The notes under the pieces were generated by a model that was given only the letters and a program-made list of their open reading frames with translations, did not search any database and was not told the origin of the DNA. Below, piece after piece: positions 18,201 to 25,696 of a stretch of DNA of 64,000 nucleotides (positions are counted from its first letter, which is position 1; every line of letters begins with the position of its first letter). A program made the position numbers and the translations under genes. Source of the DNA: Cohnella phaseoli (GTDB lineage: Bacteria; Bacillota; Bacilli; Paenibacillales; Paenibacillaceae); the NCBI RefSeq assembly GCF_003386235.1, contig NZ_QRDZ01000040.1, forward strand, positions 1 through 64,000. The letters are read 5' to 3'.

Positions 18201-21059
18201 GCAACCGGCCAGATCAGCGGCAGCACCTACGTCGGCGGCGTGGTAGGGAATTTGGGGCATCAGACGATGCTGAAAAATTGCGTCGCGCTGAACGCCGGAG
18301 TCAGCGTGGCCGTTAGCGCAGGCGGACGCATCGCGGGAAGCAGCGAAGCCGGCGCGGTTTTATCCGGCAACGCAGCCTTCAGCGGAATATCCGGCGCATG
18401 GAGCAATCCGGGCGCAGACGAATTAGACGGAGCGGACATCGCCCTTCCGCAGATTAACGCCGCTACCTTCTGGACGACGGCGAGCAATTGGGACGGCAGC
18501 GGATGGGATGAATCGGTGTGGACGATTGACGACGGCAAGCTGCCCGTGCTTAGAAATGTCGGAGGCGCCCAGTCCGGAGAAGGAGGGCTGCACCTCATCA
18601 TTCGGGATATTGCGCACGCTTCCGTTCAGATTACGGGGAACTACGCCTATACAGGCAGCCCGATTCAACCGGCGTTAACCGTTGCTTTTGACGGCAATAC
18701 ACTGATAAAGGGTCTGGATTATACGTTGTCCGACGCGCACAACACAGATGCAGGAAGCAGCGCTACTGTGACTATGAATGGAATAGGCAATTTTGCGGGG
18801 ACGAGGGAGATTGTTTTCGCTATCCATAAAGCCGCAGGGCCTTCCGCACCGACAGACGTAACCGGAAGCTCCTCCGTAAGCGGCAGCACCTACACCTTCA
18901 CGGTAGACCTTATCCCCGGCGCGGAGTATCGGATGGACAACAACGCATGGCAGACCGGTAATACGTTTGCAGGCATTGCACCGGGAAGCAGTCACACCTT
19001 CTATGCTCGTATTAAGGAAACCGCTAACTATAATGCGGGTGCGGCGGGAGAGAGTGGCGCAGTCGTCTTTGCCAAGCTGGACGGACGCCCTGCTCCGTCA
19101 CTGGACTACACTGTAAGCGAAAGCGATTTTCCCAAAACCGTGACGATCGCACCGGTTGCGGGTGCGGAGTATCGGTTCGATAACGGGGGTTACAGTGCGG
19201 TAAATACCTACATTTCAAGCAGCGCCGAGGACGTAACGCTGTATATCCGTCTGGCGGAGACGGTTACTTATAACGCTTCCGACTTCGCCAGCGCGATTGT
19301 CAGTACGGCAAACCGGAATCAGAGCGCTCCGTCTGCTTTTGCTCTTACGTACGAACGGGTGAACGACGAGAGTTATACGGTGACGATTCCGGCGACGTCA
19401 GGTGCGGAATATAGTTTTGACGGCATCGCATGGGGCGGGGGCAATACGAAGTCGGGTCTTGCATTCGGAGCAACGGTGACAGGCTATAAGCGCATGGCGG
19501 CAAGGCCCGGCTATAATGCCAGCCCGGCCGCAAGCGATAGCCTGACTCTACCGCTGCTTCAAGTACAAACACCGACAGCGTCGCCGGGGGGCGGCTCCTT
19601 CAGCGGTAGTCAACAAGTCACTTTGTCCTCGGCAACGCCGGGCGCGGACATTTACTATACGACGGACGGCACGACGCCGACGCCAGGAAGCTTGCTGTAT
19701 ACCGCCCCAATCCAATTGACCGCTACCGTAACGCTAAGGGCGATTGCGGTCAAGACAGGGATGAGCGATAGCGGCGTATTATCCGCGACGTTCACCAAAA
19801 ATAGCAGCAGTGGCGGCGGTGGCGGTTCTGCGCCGTCTGTGAACGAGCCGACTATGAATAAACCGGTCATCGATCGCAACGGCACATCAATGGACCCGAC
19901 GGGCATCGATCCGACCAAGCCGTCGGTCACGCTGGAAGTGGAGCCGAAGAACGGAACAGCCTATGTCGGCATACCGGCGAGCATCCTAGCGAGCTTCGAG
20001 AGCGAAAACGCCGCCTTTATGATTGAGATCAAGACGCCATACGGGAGCTATCGGATTCCGGTTAAACTGGCTTCGCTGATTCCCAATCTCAAAGAGTTGC
20101 TGGCGAAGAGCAATCTCAAAGCCGAGGATGTCAGCTTTAAGATCACGTTAACGGACAAATCCGGCGACAAGGCCTTGCAAGCTGCGTTGGCGAATGGACT
20201 GCCGAAGGGCAAAGTGATGGGCGCGATGGTCGATTATCACCTGGAGATCGTGAATACGCAGACAGGGCAGACAATCGGGACGACGAATCCGTTCAGCAAG
20301 GCGCTGACCCGACTGATCCCGATGCCGAGGAATGTGGCGGCTATGCCGAAGCAATGGGGAGCCTTCCGCTATAACGACAATGCGAAGGAATTCGAGTTTG
20401 TTCCCGCCAAGGCTGTGAAGCTGGATGGCGTATGGTACGCGATGATAAGTTCTTACTCCAATAGCACCTATGCGGTTGCGGAAAATGCGGTAAGCTTTGC
20501 CGATGTACAGAAGCACTGGGCGAAGTCGGATGTGGAGTTAGCGGCGGCCAAAGGTCTTGTCGAAGGTGTAGGAGGCGGACGGTACGACCCAGGCAAAGCG
20601 GTGACGAGAGCTGAGTTTACCGTTATGCTCGTCCGTGCGTTGGGACGGGGTACATCGACCGCCGGCAATGCGGCTTATGGCGACGTGAAAGCTGGCGTCT
20701 GGTATTCAAACGCTGTGGCAGCGGCGAAGGAACTGGGACTGCTGGGTTTCATGAGCGGCAGCAGCTTCAAGCCGAATCAGGCTCTGACTCGCGAGGAGAT
20801 GGCAAGCATGCTGGCGGCGGCGATTAGACTGGAGCAGCCGACGGTTGCGTCAAGTGAAGTAAGCTTGGATGCCTACAAGGATATCGGAAGCGTGGCCGAG
20901 TCCGATCTGGAGAACATTCACCTGATGTCGAAGCTTCAGATTATGACCGGTACGAGCCAGAATGCTTTCGACCCCAAAGGTGTAACAACACGAGCGCAAG
21001 CGGCCACAGTATTCGTTCGTACGCTGCAAGTGCTTGGCTTGATTGATTCATTCGATTAG
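15213..21059 (+). CDS. Giant SLH-anchored surface protein with GLUG modules
   Basis: This 1948-residue secreted protein has a signal peptide that ends near residue 31 (AATAQA). Three tandem blocks of about 345 residues (from about 132, 480 and 827) each open with AEFVGDGTVG-type beta sequence and carry many GLUG repeats (NCYxTGSVxG...GGIAG). They are followed by an MBG-like domain (about 1125-1215), three GAEYxFD repeats (about 1215-1455), a chitobiase/hexosaminidase-type beta-sandwich (about 1455-1535) and a Gly-rich linker. A ~200-residue domain is shared with the next SLH protein, and three SLH motifs (from about 1759) bind secondary cell-wall polymer. GGAGG precedes ATG 15213. It is likely an adhesin or S-layer-associated protein; no enzyme motif was seen. 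Confidence 0.9.
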   Translation: MDPYIRIRRLLAAALSIVLVLGMMPAAATAQAYPDGISGGGGVAAFNELPDELRWQNTSVPELPDTLSGILEGKQASIPVIWQADRTYDANFPAQGLYVFTAVPDGSFGMAAGVEAPRITVYIPPNAGGMAARIVGSGTEASPVEITTAAQLAEVAVLVNAGRLETFLLNDLAATVSLKLANDIDLSGYATGEGWLPIGTSAQPFKSIFDGDGHIIAGLTINRPGGTDQGLFGQIGVSGIVQNLGVVHAHINVQNGISSFAGILAGQVHGRVQNCYTTGSVLGDSYVGGMAGGVRGTISNGYSTASVRGKDDVGGIAGALLPGSIMENGYAAGSVSGITASGKIGGIAGSMDGGTLRNSAALNLGITGNTAIGRVLGQASGGYTLFGNAAFNGIPGIWSNPGANSVDGESKPAAEISAAGFFEAWFAHDPAWTYESGKLPGLFGTAVNMPAHIVDKGGAEFVGDGTVGVPYQIRTAAELARLAELVNAGTAPYANANKYYELMDDLDLSGYAAGTGWTPIGTDARPFKGKFDGGSHIIAGLVINRPSSDDQGLFGAVGSGGNVQNLGVTNVNIVGKRYVGGVAGNVVGNVQNCYVTGSVKGVNTIGGIAGYVDETAAAPNGTVQNCYVSASVSGTGNYIGGIAGYVDGTVKNSYAFGSVNGNSDIGGVTGHTTDLGTLRNCYAANSVSGIFSVGGLAGSIYGTLRNCAALNISVNGSMDVGRVTGDSMGGDLDDNAAFIGIPGTWNDDYSDGFDGESRTAADIGVAGFFEALFGNAPAWTYENGKLPGLFGAAIEMPVHLVDKDGAEFVGDGTVGAPYQIRTAEELARLAELVNAGTAPYADAGKTYKLMNDLNLSGYANGSGWMPIGTNVAPFKGNFDGGGKVVTGLVINRSSSDFQGLFGMISSAAVYDLGVADANIVGGSYTGGIAGQISGSTVQSCFVTGQISGADRVGGVAGYVDSGTVRNCYSTANVSGADDVGGLIGEAQGASTLQNSYATGQISGSTYVGGVVGNLGHQTMLKNCVALNAGVSVAVSAGGRIAGSSEAGAVLSGNAAFSGISGAWSNPGADELDGADIALPQINAATFWTTASNWDGSGWDESVWTIDDGKLPVLRNVGGAQSGEGGLHLIIRDIAHASVQITGNYAYTGSPIQPALTVAFDGNTLIKGLDYTLSDAHNTDAGSSATVTMNGIGNFAGTREIVFAIHKAAGPSAPTDVTGSSSVSGSTYTFTVDLIPGAEYRMDNNAWQTGNTFAGIAPGSSHTFYARIKETANYNAGAAGESGAVVFAKLDGRPAPSLDYTVSESDFPKTVTIAPVAGAEYRFDNGGYSAVNTYISSSAEDVTLYIRLAETVTYNASDFASAIVSTANRNQSAPSAFALTYERVNDESYTVTIPATSGAEYSFDGIAWGGGNTKSGLAFGATVTGYKRMAARPGYNASPAASDSLTLPLLQVQTPTASPGGGSFSGSQQVTLSSATPGADIYYTTDGTTPTPGSLLYTAPIQLTATVTLRAIAVKTGMSDSGVLSATFTKNSSSGGGGGSAPSVNEPTMNKPVIDRNGTSMDPTGIDPTKPSVTLEVEPKNGTAYVGIPASILASFESENAAFMIEIKTPYGSYRIPVKLASLIPNLKELLAKSNLKAEDVSFKITLTDKSGDKALQAALANGLPKGKVMGAMVDYHLEIVNTQTGQTIGTTNPFSKALTRLIPMPRNVAAMPKQWGAFRYNDNAKEFEFVPAKAVKLDGVWYAMISSYSNSTYAVAENAVSFADVQKHWAKSDVELAAAKGLVEGVGGGRYDPGKAVTRAEFTVMLVRALGRGTSTAGNAAYGDVKAGVWYSNAVAAAKELGLLGFMSGSSFKPNQALTREEMASMLAAAIRLEQPTVASSEVSLDAYKDIGSVAESDLENIHLMSKLQIMTGTSQNAFDPKGVTTRAQAATVFVRTLQVLGLIDSFD

Positions 21060-21073
21060 AGTTAAGATCCTAC

Positions 21074-21116
21074 AACAGCGTACAGGCTGAATCCTTCTAT
21101 CTGTGCGCTGTTTTTT
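21074..21116 (+). terminator. Terminator after SLH protein 1
   Basis: AACAGCGTACAG (21074-21085) pairs with CTGTGCGCTGTT (21101-21112) with one mismatch, followed by a run of T. It makes the two SLH genes separate transcription units, consistent with each having its own promoter box. Confidence 0.8.
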
Positions 21117-21173
21117 ATCTTTCTAACCAGTGGTCAAAGCAAGAGAAGCCGGTTGATTCGTGGACAAGTCCTT

Positions 21174-21217
21174 TAAGATTTCATTAAGATTATCGATTCT
21201 CTCCCAATGATATAGTC
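21174..21217 (+). promoter_or_regulatory. TTAAGA direct-repeat box and promoter of SLH protein 2
   Basis: TTAAGA (21174-21179), TTTCA, TTAAGA (21185-21190) is followed after 21 bases by TATAGT (21212-21217). Repeat, spacer sequence and distance to the -10 are the same as before the first SLH gene. The identity extends to about 21 bases around the box while flanking sequence differs, so the box is conserved for function. Confidence 0.7.
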
Positions 21218-21259
21218 GTTTGTAGAGTCGATTACTTAGAAATCAGGAAGGAAAGATCG

Positions 21260-24200
21260 ATGATGAAGTTCCAATTTCGGCGCAGAATGGCGCAATTTAC
21301 AGTTTGCATACTTACATTAGGAATGTTGGCAGGGTGGCTGCCATTCGGACACGAGCGGGCCTATGCCGGGACGGGCGGGATCATTGACACCGTAGCTGGA
21401 GGGAGTTATGGCGACGAAGGCGACGGGGGACCGGCCGTCGATGCCGAATTAGAGAACCCCTCAGCCGTTGCGATGGACAGCATCGGAAATCTGTATATCG
21501 CCGATGCCGGCAACAACAAGATCAGGAAAGTGAATGCTGTAACCAAGCAAATCAGCACCGTCGCCGGGGATGGAAACTATGGTTATGCAGGAGACGGTAA
21601 TTCGGCTCTTGGCGCACAATTTCGCAATCCGACCGGAGTGGCGGTGGACGATGACGGCAATGTATATATTGCTGATAAATACAACAATAGAATCCGTAAA
21701 ATAGACGCGGACGGCAATATTTCCACGATAGCAGGAACGGGAGTAAACGATTACTCGGGAGATAGCGGCTTGGCCGTTGACGCTGCATTAAGCAATCCGA
21801 GCGCAGTAGCGATTTACGACGGGAATCTCTATATCGCCGATACATCGAACCATAGAATTCGGCTAATCGACGCTGCTGGCAACATCCATACAGTAGCGGG
21901 ATCGGATGATAGCGGTTATTCGGGGGACGGGGGCAAGGCTGTCGAGGCTAGACTATACTATCCGAGCGCAATAGCGGTGGACGGCAGCGGGAATCTGTAT
22001 ATCGCCGATACCTACAATAACAGGATTCGTAAAGTAGATTTTTCGAGCGGGATCGGCATCATCAGCACTGTGGCCGGGTCGTCGTTGACCGATGGCTTTG
22101 GCGGAGACGGAGGCTCGGCCGTTGAGGCGCAATTGAATGAACCGGAAGGCGTAGCGATAGACGACAGCGGAAATCTGTATATCTCCGATACGGACAACAA
22201 CAGGATCAGAAAAGTGATTCCGAGCGGCACGATCATGACAATAGCAGGAATCGGGACAGGGGGTTATTCGGGAGATGGGGGCTCGGGTCTTCTGGCGGAA
22301 TTGAATGGGCCGCTTGGAATAACGCTGGATAGCGCCGGCAACCTGATTATCGCCGATACATACAACTATGCGATACGCATACAAGATCCGTATATTCCTT
22401 CAAGCGAAGCAAGTCTGAGCAACATAATGCTGTCGAGCGGTACGCTGAGCCCGGCGTTCGCACCCGGAACGACCGACTACACGGCCAGCGTCGTGAATGG
22501 CATAAGCAGTATTCGGGTGACGCCTACGACCACGAATTCCTTGATGTCCGTAAAGGTGAACGGTCAGCGGATCGCAAGCGGAACCGGGTCCGGAGACATC
22601 AATCTGGATGTAGGGGATAATCGGATTGACCTGGTGGTCTTAGCGGAGGACGGTGTAACAGAGAAGCCGTACACGATAATTGTAAAGAGAGAAGTTAGCA
22701 GTAATGCGAATTTGAGTCAGTTATCATTGTCGAACGGTACGTTAAGCCCGACATTTATCTCTACAACAACGACCTATACGGCGACTGCCAGTCAGAGTCA
22801 GATTTCGGTCACTCCGACATTGTCGGATGCTATGGCTTCGGTGAAGGTGAATGGGACGCCGGTTGTGAGCGGTACGACATCCCTGCCGATTTCGCTTAAC
22901 ATGGGCAGCATCACCCCGATTGAGATCGTTGTGACTGCGCAGAATGGGACAACAACCAAATCTTATACGATAAACGTAACGAGAACGATAAGCGCAAATG
23001 CGGATTTAAGCGGATTATTATTGTCCAGCGGTACGCTCAGTCCGGCGTTCGCAGCGGGTACGACCGATTATGAGGCGAGTGTCGAGAATAGCGTAAGCAG
23101 CATTACAGTGACACCGACAACAGCGGACGGCAGCGCGGGAGTGACTGTGAACGACGTGCCGGTGAATAGCGGTTTTGCCTCTGCGCCGCTCCCGCTCGTT
23201 GTTGGGAGCAACATGATTAAGGTAGAGGTTACGGCAGAGAACGGCATGAAAAGACTTTACACGGTAACGGTAACGCGAGCAGAGAGCAGCAATGCAGACT
23301 TGACCGATTTGACGCTGTCGAACGGGGAACTGATTCCGTCGTTCGTGCCGGGAACGTTCAAAACGAGCGTAGGGCATCAAGTCAGCAGTGTCACGGTGAC
23401 GCCAACGGTAGCGGATACGGTTCATGCCACAGTTACGATCAGTCTGTATGCTGGCGGCGGGACGCTGGTTAGCGGTCCGTTTGCAGTGCCAAGCGGGACG
23501 GCGTCTCCTTCTCTGCCGCTTGCTGTGGGAAGCAATACGATTACCGTGCTGGTCACTGCGCAAGATGGAACTACGAAGACATATACGGTGACGGCGACGA
23601 GAGGCGCAAGCAGCAACGCGGATTTGAGTAATTTAACGCTGTCGAGCGGGACGCTGGTGCCGGCGTTCGCAGGAACCTACACGGCGAGCGTAGGGCATTC
23701 CGTGAGCAGCATCACGGTAACGCCGACATTGTCGGAGGCCGCGAACGCTTCCGTAACGGCCAGCGTATATAGCGGGAGCGGGACGCTGGTAGGCGGGCCG
23801 CATATCGTGCTAAGCGGAACGGCGTCTCCGGCGCTTCCACTGAGCGAAGGCAACAACAAAATCGAGGTTGTCGTGACGGCGCAGGATGGCGCAACGAAGA
23901 TATATACGGTGACGGTGACGCGAGCTGCCGGCGGCGGTCAAGCAAATCTGAGCGGATTATCTCTGTCAAGCGGAACGCTGAGCCCGTCGTTCGACCCGGA
24001 TACGATTCAATATACGGCAAGCGTGGGGGCTGCCATCTCCAACGTCACGGTAACGATGACAGTGTCGGATATGGACAAGGCGGCAACAACGGTGAGCGTC
24101 TATAACAGCACCGGAACGCTGACCAGCGGACCTTTCGCAATGACGAGCGGAACGGCAGCCTTTTCGCTTGCGTTAAATGCGGGGAGCAACGAGATTTCGC

Positions 24201-25513
24201 TTGTCGTAACGACGCTGGGCGGCGCGACTAAAACTTATAAGATCGACATCACCCGCGCGGCTTCCGGTACTTCACCCGGCGGAGGCGGTGGTGGAGGTGG
24301 CGGCGGAGGTGCATTCATCAGCAAACCTGTCATCGACTTGAACGGACAGACGCTGGACCCTGCTCGCATCGACACGAAGAATCCGTTCGTTACGCTGGCA
24401 GCAACGCCGAAAGACGGGGTGACTTATGTCAGCGTTCCGGCGAGTATTTTAACCGACTTGTCCGTCAAGAATGCCGATTTTCACCTGGAGATCACAACGC
24501 CGTACGCCATTTACCAAGTAGCTGTTAATCTGGTCTCGCGGATTCCCGAATTCAATGCCTTGCTTGAAAAAAATCGTCTCAAAGCCGAAGATGTCAGCTT
24601 CAAAATTACGTTAACAGACAAGTCCGGCGACAAGACTTTGCAAGCGGAGATCGCAAGCGTCTTGCCGAATGGCAAAGTGTTAGGGGCGATTGTAGACTTC
24701 CGCATCGATATCGTCCATACGAATACAGGGCTGACGATCGGCACGGCGGGTCAGTTTAATCAGGCGCTGACGAGATTGATCCCGATGCCGAACAAGTCGA
24801 CCGATTTGCCGGAATTATGGGGTGCTTTTCGTTATAACGAGATGAACAAGAAGCTCGAATTCGTCCCTGCTAAGAAGGTGAAGAAGGATGGTGTAGCTTA
24901 CATCTCGATTCTATCTTTCACGAACAGCGTTTATTTGGCAGCATCGAAAACGGTCGGCTTTTCTGATATGGAGCAGCACTGGGCGAGGTCGTTCGTTGAT
25001 CTGGCGGCGGTGAAAGGGCTTGTGGAGGGGATCGGGAACGAGAAGTATGCTCCGGATAAAAAGATGACTAGAGCGGAGTTTGCAACGCTGCTTGTCCGGT
25101 CGTTAGGGAGAGGAGCTTTCGATGCAAGCTCGACTGCGTATGTCGATGTAAAGCCCGAAGCGTGGTACGCCAATGCTGTCGCGCAGGCGAAGGAACTGGG
25201 TCTGCTTGATATCGTGAGCGGCACGAGTTTCCGCCCCGATCAACCGCTGACTCGCGAAGAAATGGCAAGTATGCTCGCTGCCGTCATCGCTCAGGGCAAG
25301 TTGCCAACGGCAACGGAATTGATCGGCGCAGATAACTTCAAAGACATCGAAAGTGTAGATCCAGCCTACCTGGAAGACGTTCGGCTAATGGTCAAACTGC
25401 AGATCATGACGGGGGTATCGAAAGATGCGTTCGATCCGCAGGGTCAAGTAACGCGAGCGCAGGCGGCAACCGTGTTTATCCGAACGTTGCAAGCGCTAGG
25501 TATGGTGGATTAG
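21260..25513 (+). CDS. SLH-anchored surface protein with NHL propeller and cadherin-like repeats
   Basis: This 1417-residue secreted protein has a signal peptide that ends near residue 37 (ERAYAG). Six NHL repeats (about 38-378; GNLYIADxxNNRIRK with interposed STVAG) should form a beta-propeller. Six cadherin-like beta-sandwich repeats follow (about 388-1005, each opening LSxLxLSSGTLSPxF). After these come an 11-glycine linker, a ~200-residue domain shared with the first SLH protein (from about 1020), and three SLH motifs (from about 1231). AAGGAAAG precedes the start; ATG 21260 or 21263 are both usable. Its role is probably surface display of a ligand-binding propeller on a long stalk. Confidence 0.9.
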   Translation: MMKFQFRRRMAQFTVCILTLGMLAGWLPFGHERAYAGTGGIIDTVAGGSYGDEGDGGPAVDAELENPSAVAMDSIGNLYIADAGNNKIRKVNAVTKQISTVAGDGNYGYAGDGNSALGAQFRNPTGVAVDDDGNVYIADKYNNRIRKIDADGNISTIAGTGVNDYSGDSGLAVDAALSNPSAVAIYDGNLYIADTSNHRIRLIDAAGNIHTVAGSDDSGYSGDGGKAVEARLYYPSAIAVDGSGNLYIADTYNNRIRKVDFSSGIGIISTVAGSSLTDGFGGDGGSAVEAQLNEPEGVAIDDSGNLYISDTDNNRIRKVIPSGTIMTIAGIGTGGYSGDGGSGLLAELNGPLGITLDSAGNLIIADTYNYAIRIQDPYIPSSEASLSNIMLSSGTLSPAFAPGTTDYTASVVNGISSIRVTPTTTNSLMSVKVNGQRIASGTGSGDINLDVGDNRIDLVVLAEDGVTEKPYTIIVKREVSSNANLSQLSLSNGTLSPTFISTTTTYTATASQSQISVTPTLSDAMASVKVNGTPVVSGTTSLPISLNMGSITPIEIVVTAQNGTTTKSYTINVTRTISANADLSGLLLSSGTLSPAFAAGTTDYEASVENSVSSITVTPTTADGSAGVTVNDVPVNSGFASAPLPLVVGSNMIKVEVTAENGMKRLYTVTVTRAESSNADLTDLTLSNGELIPSFVPGTFKTSVGHQVSSVTVTPTVADTVHATVTISLYAGGGTLVSGPFAVPSGTASPSLPLAVGSNTITVLVTAQDGTTKTYTVTATRGASSNADLSNLTLSSGTLVPAFAGTYTASVGHSVSSITVTPTLSEAANASVTASVYSGSGTLVGGPHIVLSGTASPALPLSEGNNKIEVVVTAQDGATKIYTVTVTRAAGGGQANLSGLSLSSGTLSPSFDPDTIQYTASVGAAISNVTVTMTVSDMDKAATTVSVYNSTGTLTSGPFAMTSGTAAFSLALNAGSNEISLVVTTLGGATKTYKIDITRAASGTSPGGGGGGGGGGGAFISKPVIDLNGQTLDPARIDTKNPFVTLAATPKDGVTYVSVPASILTDLSVKNADFHLEITTPYAIYQVAVNLVSRIPEFNALLEKNRLKAEDVSFKITLTDKSGDKTLQAEIASVLPNGKVLGAIVDFRIDIVHTNTGLTIGTAGQFNQALTRLIPMPNKSTDLPELWGAFRYNEMNKKLEFVPAKKVKKDGVAYISILSFTNSVYLAASKTVGFSDMEQHWARSFVDLAAVKGLVEGIGNEKYAPDKKMTRAEFATLLVRSLGRGAFDASSTAYVDVKPEAWYANAVAQAKELGLLDIVSGTSFRPDQPLTREEMASMLAAVIAQGKLPTATELIGADNFKDIESVDPAYLEDVRLMVKLQIMTGVSKDAFDPQGQVTRAQAATVFIRTLQALGMVD

Positions 25514-25696
25514 ATCGCAGTTTCATTCGAGCGTCGTCTACCGGACTGCATGAAGCAGTCGGGCGACCGAATTCGCTTGCGGTCTGCCAGACCGTAAGGA
25601 GTAAGGACATCAATAGGGCGGCCGTGTTAAAGATTCCTCATTAGAAATATCGTGATCAAAGATACCGCAAGAATACTGATGACCGGAGGGTATCCC
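25514..25696. other. Gap between SLH protein 2 and the IGNQAT protein
   Basis: It holds two small hairpins, GACTGC/GCAGTC (25544-25560) and CGGTCT/AGACCG (25580-25594), without T tracts. No clear promoter or TTAAGA box was seen, so read-through from the SLH gene is possible. Confidence 0.4.

Noticed and set aside
15610..18590. Regular repeats that could be taken for a CRISPR-like array
   Set aside because: They are in-frame protein repeats of the GLUG type, with drifted sequence and no constant short repeat with unique spacers.
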